Of a DNA stretch of 64,000 nt, positions 48,474-57,445 are shown in pieces (within the stretch, counting starts at the first letter, position 1; the number at the start of each line of letters is the position of its first letter). Position numbers and translations under genes: made by a program. The stretch is from Pyxidicoccus caerfyrddinensis (GTDB lineage: Bacteria > Myxococcota > Myxococcia > Myxococcales > Myxococcaceae): positions 59,341-123,340 of the forward strand of contig NZ_JAAIYA010000001.1 in NCBI RefSeq assembly GCF_010894405.1, given 5' to 3'. Under the pieces are notes generated by a model, which was given only the letters and a program-made list of their open reading frames with translations, had not been told where the DNA came from and did no database searches.

Positions 48474-49829
48474 ATGGAGACGCCCCCGACGACGCCCCCG
48501 CCGCGAGCCTCGCCGCCGCCCCCCGTACCGGCCCTCTTCCGTGCCGCCCTGTTCCCCCTCCAGGCCTTCTTCCGGCTGGAGGCCAGCAGCGGCATCCTCC
48601 TGGCGCTCTCGGCGGTGGCCGCCATGGTGTGGGCCAACTCCCCCTGGGCCGGTGCCTACAACGCCCTGTTCGATGCCCACCTGGAGATGGGCCTGGACGG
48701 CATGCGGGCGGGCTTCAGCTTCCGCGAGCTCGTCAACGACGGGCTGATGACGCTCTTCTTCTTCGTGGTGGGCATGGAGATCAAGCGCGAGCTGACCTCG
48801 GGCGAGCTGCGCACCTTCTCCCGGGCGCTGCTGCCGCTCATCGCCGCGCTGGGCGGCATGGTGGTGCCCGCGCTGCTCTACATCGCCTTCAACCACGGCA
48901 CCCCGTCCATGGCGGGCTGGGCCATTCCCATGGCCACGGACATCGCCTTCGCCATCGGCTGCCTCACGCTGGTGAAGGCCCGGGTGGGCCACGGGCTGGT
49001 GGTGTTCCTCACCGCGCTGGCCATCTTCGACGACATCGGCGGCATCCTCGTCATCGCCCTCTTCTACGGCAGCGGGCTGCACGTGGAGTGGCTGCTCGTG
49101 AGCGCGGGCGTGCTGGCGGTGCTGCTCGTGCTCAACCGCTTCTACGTGCGCAGCGGCATGGTGTACCTCGTGGCGGGGGCGGCGCTCTGGTACGCCATGC
49201 ACCACGCGGGCATCCACGCCACGCTGTCCGGAGTGGCGCTGGGGCTGTTCATCCCCGCGCTCCCCACGCGCGGCGGCCGGGAGGTGCTGGAGGAGCTGGC
49301 CGGCTTCGCCTCGCAGTGCGTCCGGGAGGTGGGCGACGAGCAGGTGCGCGGCGCGCAGATTCTCTACATCGAGGAGCGCCTGGAGGACCTGGAGCCGCCG
49401 CTCAACCGCTTCGTGCACCTGTGGCACCCGTACGTGGCCTACGGCATCGTCCCCCTGTTCGCGCTGGCCAACTCCGGCATCTCCCTGGAGGGCATGGGCT
49501 GGGGGGACCTCTTGAAGCCCCTGCCGCTGGGCATCATCGTGGGCCTCTTCGCCGGCAAGCAGCTGGGCATCTTCGCCTTCACGTGGGCGGCGGTGAAGGC
49601 ACGGGTGTCCGACATGCCGGGCGGGGCGGGCGTGGGGCAGCTGCACGGCGTGGCGGTGGTGGCGGGCATCGGCTTCACCGTGGCGCTGTTCGTGGCGGGG
49701 CTGGCCTTCCTGAAGGAGCCGGAGCTTTTGAGGGAGGCCAAGCTGGGCATCCTGGTGGGCTCGCTCCTGTCGGCGGTGGTGGGCTACGTGCTGCTGCGGT
49801 TCGTGGCGAAGCCGGTGGCCCCGGCGTAA
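48474..49829 (+). CDS. nhaA: Na+/H+ antiporter NhaA
   Basis: 451 aa from ATG 48474 (GTG 48456 is an in-frame alternative). The Pro-rich N-terminus precedes about 12 membrane helices. The transport aspartate pair is in AIFDDIGGI (Asp186-Asp187), after PMATDIAFAIG. NhaA exchanges cytoplasmic Na+ for external H+ at alkaline pH or under salt. A loop at about 270-310 (QILYIEERLEDLEPPLNR) is longer than in E. coli. The gene is 23 bp upstream of an ABC1 kinase gene, possibly co-transcribed. Confidence 0.95.
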   Translation: METPPTTPPPRASPPPPVPALFRAALFPLQAFFRLEASSGILLALSAVAAMVWANSPWAGAYNALFDAHLEMGLDGMRAGFSFRELVNDGLMTLFFFVVGMEIKRELTSGELRTFSRALLPLIAALGGMVVPALLYIAFNHGTPSMAGWAIPMATDIAFAIGCLTLVKARVGHGLVVFLTALAIFDDIGGILVIALFYGSGLHVEWLLVSAGVLAVLLVLNRFYVRSGMVYLVAGAALWYAMHHAGIHATLSGVALGLFIPALPTRGGREVLEELAGFASQCVREVGDEQVRGAQILYIEERLEDLEPPLNRFVHLWHPYVAYGIVPLFALANSGISLEGMGWGDLLKPLPLGIIVGLFAGKQLGIFAFTWAAVKARVSDMPGGAGVGQLHGVAVVAGIGFTVALFVAGLAFLKEPELLREAKLGILVGSLLSAVVGYVLLRFVAKPVAPA

Positions 49830-49852
49830 CGTAGGGACAAAGGGCGGCGTAC

Positions 49853-51547
49853 GTGATTTTCCAGGACCTCAACCGCGTTCGGCAGATCTCCGTCATCGCG
49901 GCGCGCCACGGCTTTGGCGAGCTGGCCGAGCGCGCCGGCCTGTGGCGCATGCTGGGCCGCAAGGAGAAGGTGGAGGTCTCCCCGGAGACGCAGCGCGCGT
50001 CCACCGCCCGGCGCTTCCGCATGCTGCTCAGTGATTTGGGCCCCACCTTCATCAAGCTGGGCCAGGTGCTCTCCACCCGCGCGGACCTGCTGCCCGCGGA
50101 GTTCATCGACGAACTGTCCCTTCTCCAGGACCACGTGGTCCCCATCCCCCTGGAGCAGGTGCACGCGCAGATTCGCGACTCGCTGGGCAAGGACGTGCAG
50201 GAGCTGTTCGCGCAGATAGACCCGACGCCGCTGGCCGCCGCGTCCATCGCGCAGGTGCACCGGGCCGTCACGCTGGAGGGCGAGGAGGTGGTGGTGAAGG
50301 TGCAGCGGCCGGGCATTGCCGCGAGCATCGACTCGGACCTGGGGGTGCTGCGCGGCCTGGCGCGCCTCTTGGAGGCCGTGGTGGAGGAGACGGGCGTCTA
50401 CACGCCCACCGGCATCGTCGACGAGTTCGACCGGGCCATCCACGAGGAGCTGGACTTCCTCAACGAGGCCGACAACGTCCGCGCCTTCCTGGAGACCCAC
50501 CGCGAGCGGACGTACCTCAAGATTCCGCGCGTCTATGCCTCGCTGTCGAGCCGCACGGTGCTGACGCTGGAGTTCATCCGCGGGGTGAAGATCAACCAGG
50601 CGCAGCTTCCCGAGGAGGACCGGAAGGTCATCGCGAAGAACATCCTGGAGGCGAGCTTCCGCCAGCTCTTCACGGACGGCCTGTTCCACGGCGACCCGCA
50701 CCCGGGAAACATCCTCCTCCTGGAGGGCAACCGGCTGGCGCTGCTGGACTTCGGCGTGGTGGGGCGGCTGACGCGGCAGATGCAGGAGACGCTGGTGATG
50801 CTGTGCCTCTCGGTGGCGCTGAAGGACAGCGACTCGGTGGCGCGCATCCTCTACCGGGTGGGCGTGCCGGATGCGCGCGCCAACCTGGTGGGCTTCCGCA
50901 ACGACATCGACGGGATTCTCGGCCAGCACCTCGCCACCACGCTGGGGCAGGTGGACACGCGCTCGCTGCTGCGAGACTTGCTGGACCTCGCGGTGAAGTA
51001 CCGCATCCGGATTCCGAAGGAGTACGCGCTGCTTAGCCGCGCGTCCGTCTCCACGGAGGGCATGCTGCGCAGCCTCTACCCGGAGATGAACATCATCGAG
51101 GTGGCGCTGCCGTACGCGAAGGAGCTGCTCGCCGGGCGGTATGACCCGTCGCAGCTGCAGGGCGGGCTGATGCGGACGCTCCTGCGCTTCCAGTCCATGG
51201 CGGCGGACCTGCCCACGCAGCTGTCGCAGATTCTCCTGGACATGGAGTCCGGCAAGTTCACCGTCACGGTGCGCGCGGACCAGTTCGAGAAGCTGAACGA
51301 GAACATCCGCAGCGCGGCGGTGATTGCCTTCCTTGGCTTGTGCGCGTGCGGCTTCATCGTGGGGGCGTTCATCGCCTTCGCGCCCAAGCCGTGGATGTAC
51401 GGCAACGTGCCGGTGCTGGGCGTGGTGGGCATCGCCTTCGCGGCGGCGCTGTTCGGCGCCGTCTTCACCTGGTACCTCTTCGGCGGGCGGCGGCTGGGCA
51501 AGGTGAGCCTCAGCCGCTGGCTGAAGAAGCCGCAGAGGCGCAGGTAG
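49853..51547 (+). CDS. ABC1/UbiB-family atypical kinase
   Basis: 564 aa from GTG 49853. The family's KxGQ motif is in FIKLGQVLSTRADLLP, the Ala-rich loop in LAAASIAQVHRA, the catalytic segment in FHGDPHPGN and the metal-binding Asp in LLDFGVVG. Two C-terminal hydrophobic helices (AVIAFLGLCACGFIVGAFI and VLGVVGIAFAAALFGAVF) match UbiB/COQ8 proteins. These support quinone biosynthesis, probably by lipid-coupled ATPase activity. No other ubiquinone/menaquinone genes are nearby. Confidence 0.93.
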   Translation: MIFQDLNRVRQISVIAARHGFGELAERAGLWRMLGRKEKVEVSPETQRASTARRFRMLLSDLGPTFIKLGQVLSTRADLLPAEFIDELSLLQDHVVPIPLEQVHAQIRDSLGKDVQELFAQIDPTPLAAASIAQVHRAVTLEGEEVVVKVQRPGIAASIDSDLGVLRGLARLLEAVVEETGVYTPTGIVDEFDRAIHEELDFLNEADNVRAFLETHRERTYLKIPRVYASLSSRTVLTLEFIRGVKINQAQLPEEDRKVIAKNILEASFRQLFTDGLFHGDPHPGNILLLEGNRLALLDFGVVGRLTRQMQETLVMLCLSVALKDSDSVARILYRVGVPDARANLVGFRNDIDGILGQHLATTLGQVDTRSLLRDLLDLAVKYRIRIPKEYALLSRASVSTEGMLRSLYPEMNIIEVALPYAKELLAGRYDPSQLQGGLMRTLLRFQSMAADLPTQLSQILLDMESGKFTVTVRADQFEKLNENIRSAAVIAFLGLCACGFIVGAFIAFAPKPWMYGNVPVLGVVGIAFAAALFGAVFTWYLFGGRRLGKVSLSRWLKKPQRRR

Positions 51548-51559
51548 GCCCCCTCGCGG

Positions 51560-52024
51560 TTACACCGGACGGCGGAACAGGTCCGCGAGGTCCGCGGGGA
51601 GCTGCGAGGCCACGGCCGCCACCTCGTCCTCGGGAATGCGGTCTCTGATGGCGGTGAACACGGCCGTCACGATGCGGAAGGACTGGTCCACCGGGATGCG
51701 AAGGTGGTCCGCCACGTCACCGATGAACTCGTCACGCCCCATGCGCCTCGCGTGGGACGGACCCCGGTGGATGGTGCAGGCGCCGAGCAGCTCGCCGATG
51801 CCTCCGGGCAGCGCGCGCATCAGCTTCACGTCCTCGCCGTCGGACAGGCGCCGGGCCAGGGTGCAGAACACGGCCTCGGCCGCATGGCGCGCCTCCACCT
51901 TGTTCACCCGCAGCTCCTGACTGTTCTGCAGCTCGTCCAGGAAGGGCTGAAGCTCCAGGGATTCGTCCCGCTCCTTCACCGGCTCCTTGGAAACGTCACG
52001 AGGGGGTTCGGTGTGCTGCGCCAT
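51560..52024 (-). CDS. DUF2267 protein
   Basis: 154 aa from ATG 52024 (AAGGAG 9 nt upstream). After a polar N-terminal ~30 residues, two helical halves match DUF2267: HAAEAVFCTLARRLSDGEDVKLMRALPGGI, then DEFIGDVADHLRIP and a second RIVTAVFTAIRDRIPEDEV repeat. Function unknown, though members are often linked with stress or host-interaction genes. It is convergent with the ABC1 gene, 12 bp apart. Confidence 0.85.
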   Translation of the reverse strand: MAQHTEPPRDVSKEPVKERDESLELQPFLDELQNSQELRVNKVEARHAAEAVFCTLARRLSDGEDVKLMRALPGGIGELLGACTIHRGPSHARRMGRDEFIGDVADHLRIPVDQSFRIVTAVFTAIRDRIPEDEVAAVASQLPADLADLFRRPV

Positions 52025-52298
52025 GGGGTCGTCTCCTTGCTCGCGGTGGCTGCGTGTGCCCACGCCACCCGACGTCCGTCATGGTGGCCATGCCGCGCGC
52101 GGGCATCAGCGGAAGGAAGACGGCACCTCCCGCCGCGAGCCCCGGGACGGGAGCCCGCCCGGACGCCCGCCCCGTCCCCCGGGGAGGGCCGCGACCTTGT
52201 GAAAAAAACGAGGCGGCATGTCGAGCCGGAGCGCGCTGCTCCGACATGAAGGCATGGACGGCGCCATTTCCGGTGCCGGCCCCACCGAGGAGCTCCCA

Positions 52299-52754
52299 AT
52301 GCAGAAGATCACTCCGTTCCTGATGTTCAACGACCAGGCGGAAGAGGCCGTGAAGCTCTACACGTCGTTGTTCAAGGGCTCGAAAATCATCAACATCTCA
52401 CGCGGCCCGGACGGTAGGGCGATGTCGGTCAACTTCGAGCTCGAAGGGCAGCCGTTCATGGCGTTCAACGGCGGGCCGCACTTCAAGTTCTCGGAGGGAA
52501 TCTCGCTGTTCGTCAGCTGCGAGACCCAGGCCGAGGTCGATGTGCTGTGGGAGCAGCTCGCGGCCGGCGGCAAGCACAAGCAGTGCGGCTGGCTGGAGGA
52601 CCGGTTCGGAGTGTCCTGGCAGATCATCCCCACCGCCCTGATGCGCCTGATGGGAGACAAGGATCCGGCGAAGGCGGGGCGCGTGGTGCAGGCGATGCTC
52701 GGGATGCAGAAGATAGACATCGCCGGCCTCGAGCGCGCCTACCAGGGGAGCTGA
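52299..52754 (+). CDS. VOC-fold PhnB-like protein
   Basis: 151 aa from ATG 52299, with GAGGAG 6 nt upstream; the frame is open to 52218. A VOC (glyoxalase/bleomycin-resistance fold) protein of the PhnB/3-demethylubiquinone methyltransferase-like subgroup: begins ITPFLMFNDQAEEAVKLYTS, then FELEGQPFMAFNGGP and WLEDRFGVSWQIIP. The family is broad and functionally undefined. It faces the amidohydrolase gene, 5 bp between stops. Confidence 0.88.
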   Translation: MQKITPFLMFNDQAEEAVKLYTSLFKGSKIINISRGPDGRAMSVNFELEGQPFMAFNGGPHFKFSEGISLFVSCETQAEVDVLWEQLAAGGKHKQCGWLEDRFGVSWQIIPTALMRLMGDKDPAKAGRVVQAMLGMQKIDIAGLERAYQGS

Positions 52755-52759
52755 GTCCC

Positions 52760-54085
52760 CTACTTCGTGGGCTGAACCGAGGGGCCCTTCGGCGCCGCCC
52801 GGGTCAGTTCGTCCAGGACCACCACGCCGCCCTTCATGACGAACCGGACGCGCTGGAGCTCGGAGACGTCCGCCAGCGGGTCTCCGGAGACAGCCACCAG
52901 GTCTCCGTAGCGCCCCGGCTCCAGCGTGCCGACATGCTCCTGGAGTCCCAGCAGCTCCGCCGCCCGCGAGGTGGCCGAGCGCAGGGCCTCCAGCGGCGGC
53001 AGCCCGGCGCGATTCAGGGCCACCGGCTCCATGGCATTGCGGCCCTGCTGCCAGGCCGAGGCTGCGTCGAAGCCGCTGGCGAGCTTCACGCCGAGCTGAT
53101 GCGCGAGTGCCACCGTCTTCCGAGTGCCGGCGAGCCGCGCCTCGAAGCGGGTGCGCGTGGCCGCGTCCGGGGCGCGCTCCACCAGGGCCTCGAGGATGCC
53201 GACCGTGGGCACCAGGAAAGCGCCCTTCTGACGGATGAGCTCCAGGGCCGCGCGGTCCGCGTTGTGGCCATGCTCGATGGAGTCCGCGCCCGCGGCGAGC
53301 GCATTGCGGATGCCCTCGGGCGTCATCGCGTGGACGGCCACCTTGCGCTTCGCCTTGTGCGCCTCGTCGATGATGACGCGCAGCTCGTCGACGGTGAGCG
53401 TGGGCGTGGCCCAGTCCGCATAGATTTTCAGCAGGTCCGCGCCCTGGCCCAGTTGCTCGCGCGCGGCGCGGCGGGCCTCCTCCACCCCGCTGACGAACTG
53501 CGCTCCCGTGGGCAGGTCCTTCACGTCGGGCGAGGTGCCGAACGGGTGGTACGCGCCCACCGCCGCGATGCCGCGAGTGGCCACCAGCATGCGCGGCCCC
53601 TCTACCAGTCCCTGCCGGATGGCGTCGCGCAGGGCCACGTCGGCGAAGCCGCTGCCCTCGTTCTCCACGTCGCGCACGGTGGTGAAGCCGGCGCGCAGCG
53701 TGGCCCGCGCATTCGCCGCGCCCTCCAGCGCCCGGGTGGCCTGGGACTTGGTGAGCAGCGCCAGCTCGTAGCCGTTCGGCACCTCCGACTCGCGCGCCAT
53801 CAGGTGCGTGTGGCAGTCGATGAGCCCGGGCAGCACCGTGGCCGCCCCCAGGTCCACCACCTCGGTGCCCTCGGGGATTTGCAGCCCGGGGCCCACCTTC
53901 ACGATGCGGTCGCCCTCGATGAGGATGACCGGCTGGGCCACGTACTTCCCGCTCTTCACGTCGAGCATGCGCGCGGCGCGCACGGCGACGCGGCGGGGCG
54001 CCTCGGTGGACGCGGCGGGCTGGGCCGTGGCGACAGCGCCCAGGACGAGGGTGAGCAGGGACAACACATGGGCATGCCGCTTCAC
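52760..54085 (-). CDS. Secreted metal-dependent amidohydrolase
   Basis: 441 aa from GTG 54085, with GGAGG 4 nt upstream; the frame continues upstream but lacks a ribosome-binding site. Signal peptide (LTLVLGAVATAQ). Amidohydrolase-superfamily residues are visible: HxH in GLIDCHTHLM, a candidate carboxylated Lys in LLKIYAD, His in VAVHAMT and SIEHGHN, and Asp in LASGFDAA. Relatives are annotated imidazolonepropionase-like or Xaa-Pro dipeptidase-like; the substrate is unknown. It follows the RND operon on the same strand, beyond a hairpin. Confidence 0.9.
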   Translation of the reverse strand: MKRHAHVLSLLTLVLGAVATAQPAASTEAPRRVAVRAARMLDVKSGKYVAQPVILIEGDRIVKVGPGLQIPEGTEVVDLGAATVLPGLIDCHTHLMARESEVPNGYELALLTKSQATRALEGAANARATLRAGFTTVRDVENEGSGFADVALRDAIRQGLVEGPRMLVATRGIAAVGAYHPFGTSPDVKDLPTGAQFVSGVEEARRAAREQLGQGADLLKIYADWATPTLTVDELRVIIDEAHKAKRKVAVHAMTPEGIRNALAAGADSIEHGHNADRAALELIRQKGAFLVPTVGILEALVERAPDAATRTRFEARLAGTRKTVALAHQLGVKLASGFDAASAWQQGRNAMEPVALNRAGLPPLEALRSATSRAAELLGLQEHVGTLEPGRYGDLVAVSGDPLADVSELQRVRFVMKGGVVVLDELTRAAPKGPSVQPTK

Positions 54086-54246
54086 GGAGCCTCCGGAGGA
54101 AGTCAGGAACGCGGCGCAGCGTAGCGCGCGTTCAGCACACGACACACACCTTCCGGCCGTGGGCCTCGGCCACATGTACGTGCAACCGGATGACATCCGC
54201 TACAACGTCGTCGAGAGCCTGGGGCTCGTCGCCCCCTGAAACGCGG

Positions 54247-54293
54247 ACGCCGCCAGCCCCACCCGGTTGGACTCACGGGGGCGCTGGCGGCGT
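54247..54293 (-). terminator. 11-bp hairpin after the RND efflux operon
   Basis: ACGCCGCCAGC (54247-54257) and GCTGGCGGCGT (54283-54293) are perfect complements around a 25-nt loop, 29 nt past the RND stop on the minus strand. It probably separates the efflux operon from the amidohydrolase gene. Confidence 0.5.
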
Positions 54294-54322
54294 GCGTGGA
54301 ACGGAAGCTCCGTTCCGCCTCT

Positions 54323-57300
54323 TCAGCCGTGCGTGGCCGGCCGGGGCTCGTCGGTGCGAGGCGGGTGCGTCCCCGACTCGGCGTCCGGCTTCTTCCCCAG
54401 CCGGGCCCCCAGTCGCGTCTTCATCCGGTCCGCGATGACGTAGAAGGCGGGCACCACCAGCAGGCTGAGCACCGTGGACACCGACAGGCCGCCGAGCACG
54501 GCGATGGACATGGGCGCGCGCGTCTCCGAGCCCGCGCCCAGCGCCAGCGCCGCCGGCACCGCCGCCATCATCGTCGCGGTGGACGTCATCAGGATGGGGC
54601 GCAGCCGCACCGGGCCCGCGCGCAGCATGGCCTGGAACGCATCCGCCCCGCGCTCGCGCTCCTGCAGCGCATAGTCCACCAGGATGATGGAGTTCTTCTT
54701 CACGATGCCCATCAGCAGCAGCAGGCCAATCATGCTGAAGATGTTCAGCGTGGAGCCCGTGGCCAGCAGCGCGAAGGCCGCGCCCGCCACCGACAGCGGC
54801 AGAATCGTGAGCACCGTGACGGGGTGCAGGAACGAGTTGAACTGCGCGCCCAGCACCATGTACGCCACGCCAATCCCGAGGAAGAGCGCGAAGAACAGGC
54901 TGCTCATCGAGTCGCGGAAGGCCACGCTGGCGCCGCCGGGCACCAGGCGCACCCCGCCCGGCAAATCCTTGGAGAGCCCCTCCACCGTGGCCAGCGCCTC
55001 CTCCTGGTTGGAGCCGGGCGCCACGTTGGCGAAGACGCTGATGGCGCGCTCACGATCTCTGCGCGTGATGGCCTGCAGCGCCGGGCGCTCCTCCTGCGAC
55101 ACGAGCGAGGACAGCGGCACCAGCGCGCCGCTGGCGGTGCGCACCTTGAGCAGCGACAGGTCCTCGGGCCGAGAGCGCTGCCCGGCCAGCAGGCGCAGCC
55201 GCACATCGATGCGCCGGCCGCCCGTGCTGTACTTGCCCACCCGCAGGCCGCCCACCAGCGCGTTGATGGACGAGGCCACCGACTCAATCGGCACGCCCAG
55301 GTCCGCCGCGCGCGCCCGGTCCGGCGTAATGCGCAGCTCCGGCATGCCGAGCTGGTAGTCGGTGTCCACGTCCACCACCTTGCCGCTGGCCTGGAGCCGC
55401 TCGCGCACCTCCTGGCTGGCCGTCACCAGCGCATCCCAGTCCGAGCCGCGCACGCTGAACTCCACGGGGAAGCCGCGCTGCGCGGTGAAGCCCGACTGCG
55501 ACATGTCCTGCACCACCGCGCGCAGGCCGGGAATGCTGTTGAGCTCCTTGCGGAAGATCTGCTGCAGCTCCGCCTGCGGCATGCGCTTGTCCGGCGGCGA
55601 CAGCGTGAGCATCAGCATGCCCGCGTTGACGCTGGACGCACCGCCGCCTCCGCCCACCGTCGCGAAGACGCTCTCCACCTCCGGCCGCGAGCTGGCGAAG
55701 GCCTCCGCCTTCTGGAAGATACGGTTCGTCTCCTCCAGGCTGCTGCCCACCGCCGTCTGCAGGCGCACCATCAACCGGCTCTGGTCCTGCGAGGGAACGA
55801 ACTCGCCCGGCAGCGCGCGGAAGGCGAACACGCTCAGGCCCAGCAGCACCGCCGCCGTGGCCAGCACCCACCAGGGGCGCTTCAGGCCCCAGCCCAGCAC
55901 CCGCTCGTACGTGCGCTCCAGCCGGGAGAAGGCCCGGTCCACCCACACGCCCACCTTGCTGCGGCCCTCGCGCGACGTCTTGAGCAGCTGCGCGCAGCGC
56001 GCCGGCGCCAGGGTAATGGCCTCCACGTAGGACAGCAGCACCGCCACGCACAGCGTGACGCCGAACTGGAGGAAGAACTTGCCGATGATGCCCTTCATGA
56101 AGATGACGGGCAGGAAGATGGCTATCACCGCCAGCGTCGCCGCCAGCGCGGCGAAGGTGATCTCCGCGGTGCCCTCGCGCGCGGCGCGCACCCGGTCCTT
56201 CCCCTCCTCCGCGTGCCGGAAGATGTTCTCCAGCACCATGATGGCGTCATCCACCACGATGCCCACCGCCAGCGCCAATCCCAACAACGTGAAGGTGTTG
56301 AGCGTGAAGCCCAGGAAGTAGATGACGGCCACCGTTCCCAACAGCGACATGGGAATGGCGAGCACCACGTTCAGCGTGCTGGACAGCGAGCCCAGGAACA
56401 CCCAGCACACGAAGGCGGTGAGGATGCAGGCCAGCATCAGCTCGAACTCGATTTCATGGACGCTCTCCTCGATGAACTTCGTCGAGTCGAAGCGGATGCC
56501 CACCTCCATGCCCTCGGGTGCGTCCTTCGAAATCTTCGCCAGCTCCTCGCGGACGGCCTGGGCGACGGCCACCGCGTTGGCGCCGCGCTGCTTCCGGATG
56601 CCCAGGCCCTGCGCCGGCTGGCCGTTGACGCGCGTCATCCGGCGGATGTCCTCGAAGCCGTCCTCGATCAGCGCCACGTCGCTCAGGTACACCGGCTTCC
56701 CATCGGCCTCGCGCACCACCACGCCGCGCAGCGTGTCCAGGTCCAGCGCCTCGCCCATGACGCGCACGTTGACCTCGCGGCCCTCCATCTCGATGCGGCC
56801 CGCGGGCAACTCCACGTGCTCACGCTGGAGCGCGGCGATGACGTCCGTGACGGTGAGCCCGCGCGCGTCCAGCTTCTGGGCGTCCACCCAGATGCGCACG
56901 TTGCGCTCCAGCGAGCCGCCCAGCTGCACCTCGCCCACGCCCGGCACCGTCTGCAGGCGCTCCTTCACCCGGTAGCGGGCGAAGTCGCTCACCGCCTGCT
57001 GGGAGAAGGGCCCGGACACGCCCGCCCACATGATGGGCTGGTCCTCCGGGTTCGTCTTGGAGATGACGGGCGGGTCGATTTCACGCGGCAGCGAGCGCTG
57101 CGCCTGGCTCACCTTTGCCTGCACGTCCTGCAGCGCGAGGTCCACGTTGCGCGACAGGTCCAGCTCCACCGTGATGCTGGCGCCGCCCTGGCGCGCGTTG
57201 GAGGTGATGCTCTTGACGCCCTCCACCTGCGTCACGGCCTCCTCGATCGGCTCGATGAGGTCGCTCTCCACGGCTTCGGGATTCGCACCCTCCCAGGCGA

Positions 57301-57445
57301 CGGAGATGTTGATGGTGGGGAAGTCCACGTCCGGGAACTGGCTGATGCCGATGCGCTGGGCCGCCACCAGTCCGAAGACGATGGTGGCCGCCATGATCAT
57401 CCAGGCGAAGACGGGCTTCTTGATGCAGGCTTCCGTGAGGCTCAT
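54323..57445 (-). CDS. RND efflux inner-membrane transporter (AcrB/HAE1 type)
   Basis: 1040 aa, full length. N-terminal helix TEACIKKPVFAWMIMAATIVFG, two large periplasmic loops and 12 helices in two related halves. The proton-relay Asp pair is in GIVVDDAIMVLENI (Asp399-Asp400), and NPEDQPIMWAGVSGP matches the porter domain. Drug/proton antiporter of the tripartite pump. Its start overlaps the end of the membrane fusion protein gene by 4 bp (ATGA), so translation is coupled. Confidence 0.95.
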   Translation of the reverse strand: MSLTEACIKKPVFAWMIMAATIVFGLVAAQRIGISQFPDVDFPTINISVAWEGANPEAVESDLIEPIEEAVTQVEGVKSITSNARQGGASITVELDLSRNVDLALQDVQAKVSQAQRSLPREIDPPVISKTNPEDQPIMWAGVSGPFSQQAVSDFARYRVKERLQTVPGVGEVQLGGSLERNVRIWVDAQKLDARGLTVTDVIAALQREHVELPAGRIEMEGREVNVRVMGEALDLDTLRGVVVREADGKPVYLSDVALIEDGFEDIRRMTRVNGQPAQGLGIRKQRGANAVAVAQAVREELAKISKDAPEGMEVGIRFDSTKFIEESVHEIEFELMLACILTAFVCWVFLGSLSSTLNVVLAIPMSLLGTVAVIYFLGFTLNTFTLLGLALAVGIVVDDAIMVLENIFRHAEEGKDRVRAAREGTAEITFAALAATLAVIAIFLPVIFMKGIIGKFFLQFGVTLCVAVLLSYVEAITLAPARCAQLLKTSREGRSKVGVWVDRAFSRLERTYERVLGWGLKRPWWVLATAAVLLGLSVFAFRALPGEFVPSQDQSRLMVRLQTAVGSSLEETNRIFQKAEAFASSRPEVESVFATVGGGGGASSVNAGMLMLTLSPPDKRMPQAELQQIFRKELNSIPGLRAVVQDMSQSGFTAQRGFPVEFSVRGSDWDALVTASQEVRERLQASGKVVDVDTDYQLGMPELRITPDRARAADLGVPIESVASSINALVGGLRVGKYSTGGRRIDVRLRLLAGQRSRPEDLSLLKVRTASGALVPLSSLVSQEERPALQAITRRDRERAISVFANVAPGSNQEEALATVEGLSKDLPGGVRLVPGGASVAFRDSMSSLFFALFLGIGVAYMVLGAQFNSFLHPVTVLTILPLSVAGAAFALLATGSTLNIFSMIGLLLLMGIVKKNSIILVDYALQERERGADAFQAMLRAGPVRLRPILMTSTATMMAAVPAALALGAGSETRAPMSIAVLGGLSVSTVLSLLVVPAFYVIADRMKTRLGARLGKKPDAESGTHPPRTDEPRPATHG

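Noticed and set aside
46004..49834. 1276-aa plus-strand frame
   Set aside because: It runs antisense through mutS and then out of frame across nhaA, both of which have unmistakable motifs.
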